A program made the position numbers and the translations under genes. Below the pieces are notes generated by a model. It did no database searches. It saw only the letters and a program-made list of their open reading frames with translations, and was not told the DNA's origin. A stretch of DNA of 61,427 bases, from assembly GCA_948956705.1 (NCBI GenBank), contig CARCZS010000014.1, forward strand, positions 1 through 61,427, in the 5' to 3' direction. Below, in pieces: positions 28,618-38,917 of the stretch (its first letter is position 1; every line of letters begins with the position of its first letter). Source of the stretch: an uncultured Phocaeicola sp. GTDB taxonomy: Bacteria; Bacteroidota; Bacteroidia; Bacteroidales; Bacteroidaceae.

Positions 28618-29028
28618 ATGGGAGCAAGAAAAAAAATATCGGCTGAAAAAAGAAAAGAAGCCCTTAAGACCATGTATTTTGCAAAGTTGCAAAATGTTCC
28701 TACATCTCCACGCAAAATGCGTCTCGTGGCTGACATGATTCGTGGTATGGAAGTGAACCGTGCATTGGGTGTCTTGAAGTTTTCTTCTAAAGAAGCTTCT
28801 GCAAGAGTGGAAAAGCTATTGCGCTCTGCTATTGCTAACTGGGAACAGAAAAACGAACGTAAAGCAGAGGACGGTGAATTGTTTGTAACAAAGATTTATG
28901 TTGATGGTGGTGCAATGCTGAAAAGAATGCGTCCGGCTCCACAGGGAAGAGGTTACAGAATTCGCAAACGTTCAAATCACGTGACTTTGTTCGTTGATTC
29001 TAAGAATACTAATGATAATCAAAATTAA
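28618..29028 (+). CDS. rplV: 50S ribosomal protein L22
   Basis: A 136-residue tunnel protein. Core motifs: [45 protein letters not shown] and the hairpin loop [32 protein letters not shown] short Asn-rich tail ends the chain. rpsC starts 6 bp later. Confidence 0.97.
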   Translation: MGARKKISAEKRKEALKTMYFAKLQNVPTSPRKMRLVADMIRGMEVNRALGVLKFSSKEASARVEKLLRSAIANWEQKNERKAEDGELFVTKIYVDGGAMLKRMRPAPQGRGYRIRKRSNHVTLFVDSKNTNDNQN

Positions 29029-29034
29029 GACTAG

Positions 29035-29766
29035 ATGGGACAGAAAGTTAATCCGATAAGCAACCGTTTAGGAATTATCAGAGGATGGGATTCTAACTGG
29101 TACGGTGGCAATGATTATGGTGACGCTTTGTTGGAAGACAGCAAAATCCGTAAATATTTGAATGCCAGACTTGCAAAAGCCAGCGTTTCAAGAATTGTTA
29201 TTGAACGTACACTGAAATTGGTGACAATCACAGTTTGTACAGCTCGTCCGGGTATTATCATTGGTAAAGGCGGTCAGGAAGTTGACAAGCTGAAAGAAGA
29301 GTTGAAGAAAATCACGGATAAGGATATTCAGATTAATATCTTTGAAGTGAAGAGACCTGAGCTGGATGCTGTTATTGTAGCTAACAATATCGCTCGTCAG
29401 GTAGAAGGTAAGATTGCCTATCGCCGTGCCATTAAAATGGCTATCGCAAATACCATGCGTATGGGTGCTGAAGGTATCAAAGTATTGATTTCAGGACGTT
29501 TGAATGGCGCTGAAATGGCTCGTTCTGAAATGTATAAAGAAGGAAGAACTCCGTTGCATACATTCCGTGCAGATATCGACTACTGTCATGCTGAAGCTTT
29601 GACTAAGGTTGGTTTGCTGGGTATCAAAGTATGGATTTGCCGTGGTGAAGTGTATGGCAAGAAAGAATTAGCACCGAACTTTACTCAGACAAAAGAGAGC
29701 GGTCGCGGTGGAAATGGCAACAACAACGGTGGTAAGAACTTCAAAAGAAAGAAAAACAATCGCTAA
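29035..29766 (+). CDS. rpsC: 30S ribosomal protein S3
   Basis: A 243-residue protein at the mRNA entry channel. It begins [25 protein letters not shown]; a KH domain has [21 protein letters not shown] and the C-terminal domain has [20 protein letters not shown] sequence ([21 protein letters not shown]). The tail is Gly/Asn-rich and basic ([20 protein letters not shown]), an extension common in this group. Confidence 0.97.
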   Translation: MGQKVNPISNRLGIIRGWDSNWYGGNDYGDALLEDSKIRKYLNARLAKASVSRIVIERTLKLVTITVCTARPGIIIGKGGQEVDKLKEELKKITDKDIQINIFEVKRPELDAVIVANNIARQVEGKIAYRRAIKMAIANTMRMGAEGIKVLISGRLNGAEMARSEMYKEGRTPLHTFRADIDYCHAEALTKVGLLGIKVWICRGEVYGKKELAPNFTQTKESGRGGNGNNNGGKNFKRKKNNR

Positions 29767-29787
29767 CGGATTTGAATTTTAGGAATT

Positions 29788-30222
29788 ATGTTACAACCGA
29801 AAAAGACAAAATTCAGAAGACAGCAGAAGGGCAGTCAGAAAGGAAATGCTCAAAGAGGAAACCAATTGGCTTTTGGCTCATTTGGAATTAAATCTTTGGA
29901 GACTAAATGGATTACAGGTAGACAAATTGAAGCTGCACGTATTGCGGTAACAAGATATATGCAACGTCAAGGACAGATTTGGATTCGTATTTTCCCGGAC
30001 AAACCTATTACTCGTAAGCCTGCTGATGTGCGTATGGGTAAAGGTAAAGGTGCTCCTGAAGGCTTCGTTGCTCCGGTTACTCCGGGTCGCATTATCATCG
30101 AGGCAGAAGGTGTTCCTTATGAAGTAGCTAAAGAAGCTCTGCGCCTTGCAGCTCAGAAACTTCCTGTTACTACTAAGTTTATAGTTAGACGTGATTACGA
30201 TGCTCAAAACCAAAATGCTTAA
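29788..30222 (+). CDS. rplP: 50S ribosomal protein L16
   Basis: A 144-residue protein near the A site. It starts [24 protein letters not shown] and has the signatures [52 protein letters not shown]. rpmC follows after 6 bp. Confidence 0.97.
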
Positions 30223-30228
30223 TTTATT

Positions 30229-30423
30229 ATGAAGATTGCAGAAATTAGAGAAATAGCTACCAATGAATTGGCAGAAAGAATTGAAGCTGAAGTAGCCAAT
30301 TACAATCAGATGGTTTTAAATCATTCTATCTCTCCGCTGGATAATCCTGCACAGATTAAAAAGTTACGCAGAACGATTGCGCGTATGAAGGCAGAATTGC
30401 ATCAGAGAGAACTTAACAAATAA
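30229..30423 (+). CDS. rpmC: 50S ribosomal protein L29
   Basis: A 64-residue two-helix protein at the tunnel exit next to L23. [21 protein letters not shown] and the C-terminal [24 protein letters not shown] fit the family. Confidence 0.96.
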   Translation: MKIAEIREIATNELAERIEAEVANYNQMVLNHSISPLDNPAQIKKLRRTIARMKAELHQRELNK

Positions 30424-30434
30424 TAATGGTCCTC

Positions 30435-30692
30435 ATGGAAGCTAGAAATTTAAGAAAAGAAAGAACAGGTGTTGTAGTAAGCAATAAGATGGATAAGACC
30501 ATTACTGTTGCTGCTAAGTTTAAAGAAAAACACCCTATTTATGGTAAGTTCGTTTCTAAAACGAAAAAATACCATGCTCATGATGAAAAGAATGAATGTA
30601 ATGTAGGTGATACAGTACACATCATGGAAACTCGTCCTTTGAGCAAAACTAAGAGATGGAGATTGGTTGAAATAATTGAAAGAGCTAAGTAA
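30435..30692 (+). CDS. rpsQ: 30S ribosomal protein S17
   Basis: An 85-residue assembly protein of the 30S body. Motifs: [45 protein letters not shown] and [20 protein letters not shown]. An in-frame ATG at 30426, 2 bp after the rpmC stop, would add Met-Val-Leu; ATG 30435 ([12 protein letters not shown]) is preferred because it matches the usual family start. Coupling to rpmC makes the earlier one possible. Confidence 0.93.
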   Translation: MEARNLRKERTGVVVSNKMDKTITVAAKFKEKHPIYGKFVSKTKKYHAHDEKNECNVGDTVHIMETRPLSKTKRWRLVEIIERAK

Positions 30693-30694
30693 TT

Positions 30695-31060
30695 ATGATA
30701 CAAGTAGAATCCAGACTTACAGTGTGTGACAACAGTGGCGCTAAAGAAGCTCTTTGTATCCGCGTATTAGGCGGTACGAAGAGACGTTACGCTTCTGTAG
30801 GGGATGTCATTGTAGTTTCTATCAAGAGTGTAATCCCCTCTAGTGATGTTAAAAAAGGTGCAGTATCAAAGGCTTTAATTGTACGTACTAAGAAAGAAAT
30901 CCGTCGTGCTGATGGTTCTTATATTCGTTTTGATGATAATGCTTGCGTATTATTGAACAACGCAGGTGAAATTAGAGGAAGTCGTATCTTTGGCCCTGTT
31001 GCAAGAGAGTTGCGTGCTGCAAACATGAAAGTGGTATCACTTGCACCTGAAGTACTTTAA
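30695..31060 (+). CDS. rplN: 50S ribosomal protein L14
   Basis: A 121-residue protein on the subunit interface. [37 protein letters not shown] and [37 protein letters not shown] are the family hallmarks. It begins 2 bp after rpsQ. Confidence 0.98.
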   Translation: MIQVESRLTVCDNSGAKEALCIRVLGGTKRRYASVGDVIVVSIKSVIPSSDVKKGAVSKALIVRTKKEIRRADGSYIRFDDNACVLLNNAGEIRGSRIFGPVARELRAANMKVVSLAPEVL

Positions 31061-31080
31061 TTTTGTAAAAGATTTAAGTA

Positions 31081-31404
31081 ATGAGTAAATTACATATAAA
31101 AAAAGGCGATACAGTTTACGTAAACTCTGGTGAAGATAAAGGTAAAACTGGCCGTGTGCTGAAAGTTCTTGTTAAAGAAGGACGTGCACTTGTAGAAGGT
31201 ATCAATATGGTATCGAAAAGTACCAAACCTAATGCAAAGAACCCTCAGGGTGGTATCGTAAAGCAGGAAGCTGCTATACATATCTCAAACTTGAATTTGG
31301 TTGATCCTAAAACAGGCAAGCCAACACGTGTGGGAAGAAGAGAAAGTTCTGATGGTAGAACATTTGTTCGTTATGCTAAAAAATCAGGAGAGGAGATTAA
31401 ATAA
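31081..31404 (+). CDS. rplX: 50S ribosomal protein L24
   Basis: A 107-residue assembly initiator of the large subunit. The KOW motif is near the start ([24 protein letters not shown]), followed by [38 protein letters not shown]. The stop codon overlaps the rplE ATG by one base (TAATG). Confidence 0.97.
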
Positions 31405-31961
31405 TGAGTAATACTGCTAGCCTTAAGAAAGAATATGCAGAGCGCATTGCGCCTGCATTGAAGAATCAGTTCCAATATTCTTCAACAATGCAGATCCCCG
31501 TACTTAAGAAGATTGTTATCAATCAAGGATTGGGTATGGCTGTTGCTGATAAGAAGATTATTGAAGTTGCTATTAATGAGTTAACAGCAATTACTGGTCA
31601 GAAAGCTGTTGCAACAGTTTCACGTAAAGATATCGCTAACTTTAAGTTACGTAAGAAAATGCCGATTGGCGTAATGGTGACTTTGCGTCGTGAAAGAATG
31701 TATGAGTTCCTTGAAAAACTTGTTCGTGTTGCTTTGCCACGTATTCGTGACTTCAAAGGTATCGAAAGCAAGTTCGATGGAAGAGGTAATTATACATTGG
31801 GTATTCAGGAACAAATCATTTTCCCTGAAATAAATATCGATAGTATTACTAAAATTCTCGGAATGAATATTACCTTTGTAACTTCTGCTCCGACAGATGA
31901 AGAAGGTTATGCTTTGTTGAAGGAATTTGGTTTACCGTTTAAAAACTCAAAAAAAGATTAA
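31404..31961 (+). CDS. rplE: 50S ribosomal protein L5
   Basis: A 185-residue protein that binds 5S rRNA in the central protuberance. Signatures: [54 protein letters not shown] and [27 protein letters not shown]. Translationally coupled to rplX. Confidence 0.98.
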   Translation: MSNTASLKKEYAERIAPALKNQFQYSSTMQIPVLKKIVINQGLGMAVADKKIIEVAINELTAITGQKAVATVSRKDIANFKLRKKMPIGVMVTLRRERMYEFLEKLVRVALPRIRDFKGIESKFDGRGNYTLGIQEQIIFPEINIDSITKILGMNITFVTSAPTDEEGYALLKEFGLPFKNSKKD

Positions 31962-31967
31962 TATATT

Positions 31968-32267
31968 ATGGCAAAAGAATCAATGAAGGCTCGTGAAGTA
32001 AAAAGAGCCAAACTTGTAGCCAAATATGCTGAAAAACGTGCTGCGTTGAAGAAGATTGTTAATTCAGGTGACCCTGCTGAAGCTTTTGAAGCTGCTCAGA
32101 AATTACAGGCTCTTCCTAAGAATTCTAATCCTATTCGTTTGCATAATCGTTGTAAATTGACTGGTCGTCCTAAAGGTTATATTCGTCAGTTCGGAATCTC
32201 AAGAATTCAGTTCCGCGAAATGGCTTCTAATGGATTGATTCCGGGCGTTAAGAAAGCAAGCTGGTAA
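31968..32267 (+). CDS. rpsN: 30S ribosomal protein S14
   Basis: A 99-residue long form of S14 without the zinc ribbon: the C-terminal region [29 protein letters not shown] has a single cysteine where the short zinc form has four. The C-terminus [11 protein letters not shown] is typical. Confidence 0.97.
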   Translation: MAKESMKAREVKRAKLVAKYAEKRAALKKIVNSGDPAEAFEAAQKLQALPKNSNPIRLHNRCKLTGRPKGYIRQFGISRIQFREMASNGLIPGVKKASW

Positions 32268-32325
32268 TTCTTTTTATTTTTAAATATTGTCAGGGTGGTC
32301 CTGATTAATTTAATTAATTATTTAT

Positions 32326-32721
32326 ATGACAGATCCAATCGCAGATTATCTCACCAGATTGAGAAATGCAATTAGTGCAAAGCACAGAGTAGTAGAAGTG
32401 CCTGCCTCAAATTTGAAAAAGGAAATCACTAAGATTCTTTTCGACAAAGGCTACATTCTGAACTACAAGTTTGTAGAAGATGGTCCTCAAGGAACTATCA
32501 AAGTGGCTTTGAAGTACGACTCAGTAAACAAAGTAAATGCTATTAAGAAGCTTATTAGAGTTTCTACTCCGGGTTTACGTAAGTATACGGGTTACAAAGA
32601 CATGCCGAGAGTAATTAATGGTTTAGGTATTGCTATAATATCTACTTCCAAAGGTGTAATGACTAACAAAGAAGCTGCCGAGCTGAAAATTGGTGGTGAA
32701 GTTCTTTGTTACGTATATTAA
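32326..32721 (+). CDS. rpsH: 30S ribosomal protein S8
   Basis: A 131-residue primary binder of 16S rRNA. It starts MTDPIADYLTRLRNAISAKHRVVEVPAS and ends with GLGIAIISTSKGVMTNKEAAELKIGGEVLCYVY. S8 represses the spc operon in E. coli; a 58-bp A/T-rich gap precedes it here. Confidence 0.98.
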   Translation: MTDPIADYLTRLRNAISAKHRVVEVPASNLKKEITKILFDKGYILNYKFVEDGPQGTIKVALKYDSVNKVNAIKKLIRVSTPGLRKYTGYKDMPRVINGLGIAIISTSKGVMTNKEAAELKIGGEVLCYVY

Positions 32722-32723
32722 TT

Positions 32724-32729
32724 AGGAGG
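32724..32729 (+). promoter_or_regulatory. Perfect Shine-Dalgarno site of rplF
   Basis: AGGAGG lies 7 nt before the rplF ATG at 32737 in a 15-bp gap after rpsH. Confidence 0.6.
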
Positions 32730-32736
32730 ATAAGCA

Positions 32737-33306
32737 ATGTCAAGAATAGGAAAATTACCCATTAGTATTCCCGCTGGAGTAACAGTTACTCTGAAGGACA
32801 ATGTAGTTACAGTAAAAGGTCCTAAAGGCGAATTAAGCCAATTTGTTGATCCCTCTATCAATGTTGCTGTTGAAGATGGACATGTGGTGTTGACAGAAAA
32901 TGAAAATGCAATGTTGGATAACACAAAGCAGAGACATGCTTTCCACGGCTTGTATCGCTCATTGGTTAACAACATGGTTGTTGGTGTTTCTGAAGGTTAC
33001 AAAAAAGAACTGGAACTTGTCGGTGTAGGTTACCGTGCTTCAAACAATGGTAATATTATTGATTTCGCTTTGGGTTATACTCATAATATCTTTATGCAGT
33101 TACCTCCTGAAATCAAGGTAGAAACTAAGTCAGAAAGAAATAAGAACCCTCTTATTATATTGGAATCTTGTGACAAACAACTGCTGGGTCAGGTTTGTTC
33201 AAAAATACGTTCTTTCCGTAAGCCGGAACCTTATAAAGGTAAAGGTATTAAGTTTGTTGGCGAAGAAATTCGTAGAAAGTCTGGTAAGTCAGCCGGTGCT
33301 AAATAA
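32737..33306 (+). CDS. rplF: 50S ribosomal protein L6
   Basis: A 189-residue two-domain protein near the factor-binding site. It starts MSRIGKLPISIPAGVTVTL, has GYKKELELVGVGYRASN and the C-terminal signature KIRSFRKPEPYKGKGIKFVGEEIRRKSGKSAG. Confidence 0.98.
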   Translation: MSRIGKLPISIPAGVTVTLKDNVVTVKGPKGELSQFVDPSINVAVEDGHVVLTENENAMLDNTKQRHAFHGLYRSLVNNMVVGVSEGYKKELELVGVGYRASNNGNIIDFALGYTHNIFMQLPPEIKVETKSERNKNPLIILESCDKQLLGQVCSKIRSFRKPEPYKGKGIKFVGEEIRRKSGKSAGAK

Positions 33307-33327
33307 TTTACATAAAATTGTATTATC

Positions 33328-33669
33328 ATGACAACAAAATTAGAAAGACGAATCAAGATCAAATATAGAGTACGCAATAAGATTTCAGGTACTACTGAAC
33401 GTCCGCGTATGAGTGTGTTTAGAAGTAACAAGCAGATTTACGTTCAAGTTATCGATGACTTGTCTGGTAGAACTTTGGCTGCAGCTTCATCTTTGGGAAT
33501 GGAAGCTATGCCTAAGAAAGAACAGGCTGCTAAAGTTGGTGAACTGATTGCCAAGAAGGCTCAGGAAGCTGGTATTACGACTGTCGTATTCGACCGTAAT
33601 GGTTACTTGTATCATGGGAGAATAAAAGAAGTAGCTGACGCTGCTCGTAACGGTGGACTTAAATTTTAA
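33328..33669 (+). CDS. rplR: 50S ribosomal protein L18
   Basis: A 113-residue 5S rRNA-binding protein. It has [38 protein letters not shown] and the C-terminal [28 protein letters not shown]. rpsE follows after 6 bp. Confidence 0.97.
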   Translation: MTTKLERRIKIKYRVRNKISGTTERPRMSVFRSNKQIYVQVIDDLSGRTLAAASSLGMEAMPKKEQAAKVGELIAKKAQEAGITTVVFDRNGYLYHGRIKEVADAARNGGLKF

Positions 33670-33675
33670 TCAATT

Positions 33676-34191
33676 ATGGCAGTTAATAATAGAGTTAAGA
33701 TAACTAACGATATAGAGTTAAAAGACAGATTGGTTGCTATCAACCGTGTTACAAAGGTAACAAAGGGTGGTAGAACATTCAGCTTCTCTGCAATTGTCGT
33801 TGTTGGAAACGAAGACGGTATCATTGGTTGGGGTCTTGGTAAAGCAGGTGAAGTTACAGCTGCTATTGCTAAAGGCGTAGAGGCAGCTAAAAAGAACCTT
33901 ACTCGCGTTCCCGTTCTGAAAGGCACAGTTCCTCACGAACAATCTGCTAGATTCGGCGGTGCCGAAGTATTCATCAAACCGGCTTCTACCGGTACTGGTG
34001 TTGTAGCAGGTGGCGCTATGCGTGCTGTTTTGGAAAGTGTTGGTATTACAGACGTTTTGGCTAAGTCAAAAGGTTCTTCTAACCCGCACAACTTGGTAAA
34101 AGCTACAATCCTGGCTTTGGGTGAAATGAGAGATGCTCGCATGGTAGCTCAGAACAGAGGTGTAAGTATGGAAAAAGTATTTAGAGGATAA
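33676..34191 (+). CDS. rpsE: 30S ribosomal protein S5
   Basis: A 171-residue protein guarding decoding accuracy and the mRNA entry. [37 protein letters not shown] is the double-stranded-RNA-binding part; the C-terminal domain has [44 protein letters not shown]. Confidence 0.98.
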   Translation: MAVNNRVKITNDIELKDRLVAINRVTKVTKGGRTFSFSAIVVVGNEDGIIGWGLGKAGEVTAAIAKGVEAAKKNLTRVPVLKGTVPHEQSARFGGAEVFIKPASTGTGVVAGGAMRAVLESVGITDVLAKSKGSSNPHNLVKATILALGEMRDARMVAQNRGVSMEKVFRG

Positions 34192-34196
34192 GGAGG
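34191..34196 (+). promoter_or_regulatory. Perfect Shine-Dalgarno site of rpmD
   Basis: AGGAGG lies 4 nt before the rpmD ATG at 34201; its first base is the last base of the rpsE stop codon. Confidence 0.6.
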
Positions 34197-34200
34197 AAAT

Positions 34201-34377
34201 ATGTCAACTATTAAGATTAAACAAGTAAAAAGTAGAATTGGTGCTCCTGCTGATCAAAAGAGAGTACTCGATGCGCTGGGACTTCGCAAGATGAATCGTG
34301 TGGTTGAGCACGAAGCAACTCCTTCTATTCTGGGAATGGTTGAAAAGGTAAAACACCTGGTTGCCATCGTTAAGTAA
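34201..34377 (+). CDS. rpmD: 50S ribosomal protein L30
   Basis: A 58-residue protein. Translation of this short frame gives STIKIKQVKSRIGAPADQ near the start, LRKMNRVVEHEATPSIL and GMVEKVKHLVAIVK at the end, the full L30 fold. It sits in its usual place between rpsE and rplO and has a perfect AGGAGG. Confidence 0.96.
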   Translation: MSTIKIKQVKSRIGAPADQKRVLDALGLRKMNRVVEHEATPSILGMVEKVKHLVAIVK

Positions 34378-34407
34378 TTCATTGTTAATAAAAAAACTAA
34401 TTACGAT

Positions 34408-34854
34408 ATGAATTTAAGTAATTTAAAACCTGCAGAAGGATCTACAAAGACTAGAAAAAGAATTGGCCGTGGCCCGGGATCTGGTTTGGGTGGTACTTCT
34501 ACAAGAGGTCATAAAGGTGCTAAATCAAGATCAGGTTATTCAAAGAAGATTGGTTTTGAAGGTGGACAGATGCCTCTTCAACGTCGTGTTCCGAAGTTTG
34601 GTTTTAAGAATATTAACCGTGTAGAATATAAAGCTATTAACCTTGAAACTATTCAGAAATTGGCTGAAGCTAAGAATCTGACTAAGGTAGGTATGAATGA
34701 CTTTATTGAAGCTGGTTTCATTTCTTCTAATCAATTGGTAAAAGTACTAGGTAACGGTAGTTTGACTACTAAGCTTGATGTGGAAGCTAATGCTTTTTCA
34801 AAGAGTGCGGTAGCTGCAATCGAAGCTGTTGGTGGTAATGCAGTAAAACTCTGA
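34408..34854 (+). CDS. rplO: 50S ribosomal protein L15
   Basis: A 148-residue late-assembly protein. It starts MNLSNLKPAEGSTKTRKRIGRGPGSGLGGTSTRGHKGAKSRSGY and has GFEGGQMPLQRRVPKFGF. secY starts 4 bp after its stop codon. Confidence 0.98.
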   Translation: MNLSNLKPAEGSTKTRKRIGRGPGSGLGGTSTRGHKGAKSRSGYSKKIGFEGGQMPLQRRVPKFGFKNINRVEYKAINLETIQKLAEAKNLTKVGMNDFIEAGFISSNQLVKVLGNGSLTTKLDVEANAFSKSAVAAIEAVGGNAVKL

Positions 34855-34858
34855 TTCA

Positions 34859-36205
34859 ATGAGAAAATCTATTGAAACATTAAAGAATATATGGAAAATT
34901 GAGGATCTGAGACAAAGGATCCTCATTACTATATTATTTGTTGCAATTTACAGGTTTGGTTCTTACGTGGTTCTGCCAGGTATTAACCCTGCTATGTTAA
35001 CTCAGTTGCATAAACAAACGAGTGAAGGTTTGTTAGCCTTGTTAAACATGTTCTCTGGAGGAGCGTTCTCAAATGCATCTATTTTTGCATTGGGAATTAT
35101 GCCATATATTTCGGCATCAATTGTGATTCAGCTTTTAGCGATTGCTGTTCCCTACTTTCAGAAAATCCAACGTGAAGGTGAAAGTGGTAGACGAAAAATC
35201 AATCAGTATACTCGTATATTGACAATTGCTATCTTGATTTTCCAGGCTCCCTCATATCTGATTAACTTAAAGATGCAGGCTGGCCCATCACTTAATGCTT
35301 CATTAGATTGGACATTCTTTATTATTACTTCTACCATCATTTTGGCAGCAGGAAGTATGTTTATCCTGTGGCTTGGAGAAAGAATTACTGATAAAGGTAT
35401 CGGTAATGGTATTTCATTCATTATTTTGATTGGTATCATTGCACGTTTGCCTCAATCTTTGTTTCAGGAAGTCGTTTCCCGTTTATCTTCTCCGGGTGCC
35501 GGTGGTATCGTTATGTTCTTATTGGAAATAGTATTCTTACTATTCGTTATTGCAGGAGCCATTCTTTTGGTTCAGGGGGTTCGCAAGATTCCTGTACAAT
35601 ATGCAAAACGTATTGTAGGCAATAAGCAATATGGTGGTGCCAGACAATATATTCCTTTGAAAGTGAATGCTGCGAATGTAATGCCTATCATTTTTGCTCA
35701 GGCAATTATGTTTATTCCTATTACATTAGTAGGCTTTTCTAATGCTGCTACAGCAAGTGGTATTGTACGTGCATTTGTAGATCATACTAGCTTCTGGTAT
35801 AACCTTGTTTTTGCAATATTGATTATTGTATTTACATATTTCTATACTGCAATTACAATAAACCCGAACCAGATGGCAGAAGATATGAAGAGAAATAATG
35901 GTTTTATTCCGGGAATAAAACCAGGTAAGAATACAGCTGAGTATATAGATGCGATTATGTCTCGTATTACTCTGCCGGGTTCTATTTTCTTGGCTGTTAT
36001 TGCTATTTTCCCTGCTTTTGCAGGTGTATTCGGAGTAAAGGCTGAGTTTGCCCAGTTCTTCGGTGGAACATCATTGTTGATTCTTGTTGGTGTGGTATTA
36101 GATACTCTTCAGCAAGTTGAAAGTCATCTGTTGATGCGTCACTATGACGGATTATTGAATTCCGGAAGAATTAAGGGTCGCTCAGGTAATGTCGCTGCAT
36201 ATTAA
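34859..36205 (+). CDS. secY: Preprotein translocase subunit SecY
   Basis: A 448-residue inner-membrane protein forming the protein-conducting channel. Ten hydrophobic helices can be counted. Signatures are FRFGSYVVLPGI near the first helix, GGAFSNASIFALGIMPYISASIVIQLL (plug and helix 2), GIGNGISFIILIGIIARLP, and the cytoplasmic loops RKIPVQYAKRIVG and FYTAITINPNQMAEDMKRNNGFIPGIKPG that contact the ribosome and SecA. It follows rplO closely, the usual spc operon order. Confidence 0.98.
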   Translation: MRKSIETLKNIWKIEDLRQRILITILFVAIYRFGSYVVLPGINPAMLTQLHKQTSEGLLALLNMFSGGAFSNASIFALGIMPYISASIVIQLLAIAVPYFQKIQREGESGRRKINQYTRILTIAILIFQAPSYLINLKMQAGPSLNASLDWTFFIITSTIILAAGSMFILWLGERITDKGIGNGISFIILIGIIARLPQSLFQEVVSRLSSPGAGGIVMFLLEIVFLLFVIAGAILLVQGVRKIPVQYAKRIVGNKQYGGARQYIPLKVNAANVMPIIFAQAIMFIPITLVGFSNAATASGIVRAFVDHTSFWYNLVFAILIIVFTYFYTAITINPNQMAEDMKRNNGFIPGIKPGKNTAEYIDAIMSRITLPGSIFLAVIAIFPAFAGVFGVKAEFAQFFGGTSLLILVGVVLDTLQQVESHLLMRHYDGLLNSGRIKGRSGNVAAY

Positions 36206-36217
36206 TTTAGTCTGAAG

Positions 36218-37015
36218 ATGATATTTCTTAAGACAGATGATGAGATAGAGCTGCTTCGTCAGAGTAACCTACTTGTAGGTAAAACTCTGGCTGAAGTTGC
36301 TAAATTGATAAAACCAGGTGTAACAACCAGGGAACTGGATAAGGTAGCAGAAGAGTTTATTAGAGATAATGGTGCTATTCCTACTTTTAAAGGTTTCCCA
36401 AACCAAAATGGTGATCCGTTTCCCAGTACATTATGTACTTCTGTAAATGATCAGGTTGTACACGGCATTCCGAATGATATACCTTTGAAAGAAGGGGATA
36501 TCGTTTCTGTTGATTGTGGTACTTACATGAATGGTTTCTGTGGTGATTCTGCCTATACATTTTGTGTTGGTGAAGTTGATCCGGAAGTAAGAAAACTTTT
36601 GAAAACAACAAAAGAAGCTCTTTATCTTGGCATTGAGAATGCCATTCATGGAAAAAGATTGGGTGATGTAGGCTATGCGGTTCAGCAGCATTGCGAATCA
36701 AATGCTTATGGTGTGGTAAGAGAATTTGTGGGACACGGTATTGGTAAAGAAATGCATGAAGACCCACAAGTACCCAATTATGGTAAAAGAGGATATGGCA
36801 CTCTATTGAAAAAAGGAATGTGTATTGCCATTGAACCAATGATTACGTTGGGCTCTCGTCAGATTGTGATGGAGAGAGATGGATGGACAGTACGCACGAG
36901 AGATAGGAAATGTGCTGCTCACTTTGAACATACTGTTGCAATAGGAGTAGGAAAGGCAGATATTTTATCCTCATTTGAATATGTCGAACAAGTATTAGGA
37001 GATAAAGCAATTTAA
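36218..37015 (+). CDS. map: Type I methionine aminopeptidase
   Basis: A 265-residue cytoplasmic metallopeptidase that removes the initiator Met. Metal ligands of the M24A fold are visible: Asp in [19 protein letters not shown] (two Asp), His in [15 protein letters not shown], Glu in AIEPMI and Glu in [10 protein letters not shown] His in VVHGIPND lies in the substrate pocket. It begins 12 bp after secY and ends 1 bp before infA, so it is part of the ribosomal operon. Confidence 0.97.
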   Translation: MIFLKTDDEIELLRQSNLLVGKTLAEVAKLIKPGVTTRELDKVAEEFIRDNGAIPTFKGFPNQNGDPFPSTLCTSVNDQVVHGIPNDIPLKEGDIVSVDCGTYMNGFCGDSAYTFCVGEVDPEVRKLLKTTKEALYLGIENAIHGKRLGDVGYAVQQHCESNAYGVVREFVGHGIGKEMHEDPQVPNYGKRGYGTLLKKGMCIAIEPMITLGSRQIVMERDGWTVRTRDRKCAAHFEHTVAIGVGKADILSSFEYVEQVLGDKAI

Positions 37016-37016
37016 T

Positions 37017-37235
37017 ATGGCAAAGCAATCCGCAATAGAACAAGATGGAGTTATAGTTGAAGCATTGTCTAATGCAATGTTTCGTGTTGAGCTAGAAAAC
37101 GGGCATGAGATTACTGCTCATATCTCTGGCAAGATGAGAATGCATTACATTAAAATATTACCCGGGGATAAGGTCAGAGTAGAGATGTCTCCTTATGACT
37201 TATCTAAAGGAAGAATCGTTTTTAGATATAAATAA
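37017..37235 (+). CDS. infA: Translation initiation factor IF-1
   Basis: A 72-residue OB-fold protein that occupies the A site during initiation. [53 protein letters not shown] is diagnostic. It starts 1 bp after the map stop codon. Confidence 0.98.
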   Translation: MAKQSAIEQDGVIVEALSNAMFRVELENGHEITAHISGKMRMHYIKILPGDKVRVEMSPYDLSKGRIVFRYK

Positions 37236-37249
37236 AAAAGAAATAAGAT

Positions 37250-37366
37250 ATGAAAGTAAGAGCATCATTAAAGAAACGTACGCCGGAATGCAAAATCGTT
37301 AGACGAAATGGCCGTTTGTATGTTATTAACAAGAAAAATCCTAAGTATAAACAACGTCAAGGATAA
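37250..37366 (+). CDS. rpmJ: 50S ribosomal protein L36
   Basis: A 38-residue protein, read from ATG 37250: [19 protein letters not shown], then [19 protein letters not shown]. It keeps the L36 fold but has one cysteine, so the zinc-binding Cys/His set is lost. It lies 14 bp after infA and 33 bp before rpsM, the common order. Confidence 0.96.
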   Translation: MKVRASLKKRTPECKIVRRNGRLYVINKKNPKYKQRQG

Positions 37367-37399
37367 TTTATTATTTTTGCAAAAAAAATAATTTAGTAT

Positions 37400-37780
37400 A
37401 TGGCTATAAGAATAGTTGGTGTAGATTTGCCTCAGAATAAGAGAGGCGAGATTGCGTTAACCTATGTATATGGTATTGGACGCAGTAGTTCAGCAAAAAT
37501 CTTGGATAAGGCTGGTGTTGACAGAGATGTGAAAGTAAAAGACTGGACAGATGACCAGGCTGCTAAAATTCGTGAAATCATTGGTGCTGAATACAAAGTA
37601 GAAGGTGATCTTCGTTCAGAAGTGCAATTAAACATTAAGCGATTAATGGATATTGGTTGCTATCGTGGTGTACGTCACCGTATTGGTCTGCCGGTTCGTG
37701 GCCAGAGCACTAAGAACAACGCTCGTACACGTAAGGGAAGAAAGAAAACAGTTGCAAATAAGAAAAAAGCTACTAAATAA
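37400..37780 (+). CDS. rpsM: 30S ribosomal protein S13
   Basis: A 126-residue protein of the 30S head that touches the P-site tRNA and L5. It starts [31 protein letters not shown] and ends in the basic signature [43 protein letters not shown] at 37372 resembles a -7 box, but no -33 box is seen. Confidence 0.98.
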   Translation: MAIRIVGVDLPQNKRGEIALTYVYGIGRSSSAKILDKAGVDRDVKVKDWTDDQAAKIREIIGAEYKVEGDLRSEVQLNIKRLMDIGCYRGVRHRIGLPVRGQSTKNNARTRKGRKKTVANKKKATK

Positions 37781-37791
37781 TAATTGTTGAT

Positions 37792-38181
37792 ATGGCAAAA
37801 AAAACAGTCGCAGCTAAGAAGAGAAATGTGAAGGTTGACGCTAATGGACAGTTGCATGTTCATTCTTCATTCAACAACATCATTGTATCTCTGGCAAATA
37901 GTGAAGGTCAGATTATCTCATGGTCTTCTGCAGGTAAGATGGGATTTAGAGGTTCTAAAAAGAACACTCCTTATGCAGCTCAGATGGCTGCACAAGATTG
38001 CGCTAAAGTTGCGTTTGATCTTGGCCTGAGAAAGGTGAAAGCTTACGTTAAAGGTCCTGGAAACGGACGTGAGTCTGCTATCAGAACTATCCACGGAGCT
38101 GGTATTGAAGTTACTGAAATTATCGATGTAACTCCGCTTCCTCACAATGGTTGTCGTCCTCCGAAGAGAAGAAGAGTATAA
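37792..38181 (+). CDS. rpsK: 30S ribosomal protein S11
   Basis: A 129-residue platform protein beside the mRNA path. Signatures: [46 protein letters not shown] and [43 protein letters not shown] 119-bp A/T-rich gap to rpsD follows; I see no firm hairpin or promoter there, although the S4 control site of other bacteria is in this operon. Confidence 0.98.
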   Translation: MAKKTVAAKKRNVKVDANGQLHVHSSFNNIIVSLANSEGQIISWSSAGKMGFRGSKKNTPYAAQMAAQDCAKVAFDLGLRKVKAYVKGPGNGRESAIRTIHGAGIEVTEIIDVTPLPHNGCRPPKRRRV

Positions 38182-38300
38182 AAGATAACCCTATTTTTAT
38201 ATGTAACTTGATTTTGTTAATAATGGATTGCACTTTCCTTTCTGTAATCGCGGCTGCAACAAATTAAGTTCATTAGTAACAATTAAATTAGAAAAAGAAA

Positions 38301-38906
38301 ATGGCTAGATATACTGGACCAAAATCAAGAATTGCCCGTAAATTCGGTGAAGGAATCTTTGGAGCAGATAAAGTTTTATCTAAGAAGAATTATCCTCCCG
38401 GACAGCATGGTAACAACAGAAGAAGAAAGACTTCTGAGTATGGTGTCATGTTGGCAGAAAAACAAAAAGCTAAATATACTTACGGTGTATTGGAAAAACA
38501 ATTCCGTAACCTGTTTGAAAAGGCAGAGAGTGCTGCCGGTATTACCGGTGAAATCTTGTTGCAGAGTTTAGAGGCTCGCCTTGACAACGTGGTGTTCCGT
38601 TTGGGTATTGCTCCTACTCGTGCAGCTGCTCGTCAGTTGGTAGGTCACAAGCACATTACAGTAGATGGTAAAGTGGTAAACATTCCTTCATACGCTGTAA
38701 AACCCGGTCAGATTGTAGGTGTACGCGAAAGATCTAAATCTTTGGAAGTGATTGCAAATTCACTGGCAGGATTCAATCATAGCAAATATCCTTGGTTGGA
38801 ATGGGATGAAAGCATCAAAGCAGGTAAGTACTTACACACACCTGAAAGAGCAGACATTCCTGAAAACATTAAAGAACACTTGATCGTTGAATTGTACTCT
38901 AAATAA
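38301..38906 (+). CDS. rpsD: 30S ribosomal protein S4
   Basis: A 201-residue primary 16S rRNA binder. It begins [21 protein letters not shown] and contains an S4 RNA-binding domain ([45 protein letters not shown]). The N-terminus lacks the zinc cysteines found in some S4 proteins. S4 represses the alpha operon in E. coli. Confidence 0.98.
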   Translation: MARYTGPKSRIARKFGEGIFGADKVLSKKNYPPGQHGNNRRRKTSEYGVMLAEKQKAKYTYGVLEKQFRNLFEKAESAAGITGEILLQSLEARLDNVVFRLGIAPTRAAARQLVGHKHITVDGKVVNIPSYAVKPGQIVGVRERSKSLEVIANSLAGFNHSKYPWLEWDESIKAGKYLHTPERADIPENIKEHLIVELYSK

Positions 38907-38917
38907 TAATTAATTTC

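Noticed and set aside
37369..37399. Internal promoter before rpsM
   Set aside because: TATTTTTG matches the -7 pattern, but the A/T-rich context makes this likely by chance and no -33 TTTG is found at the right spacing.
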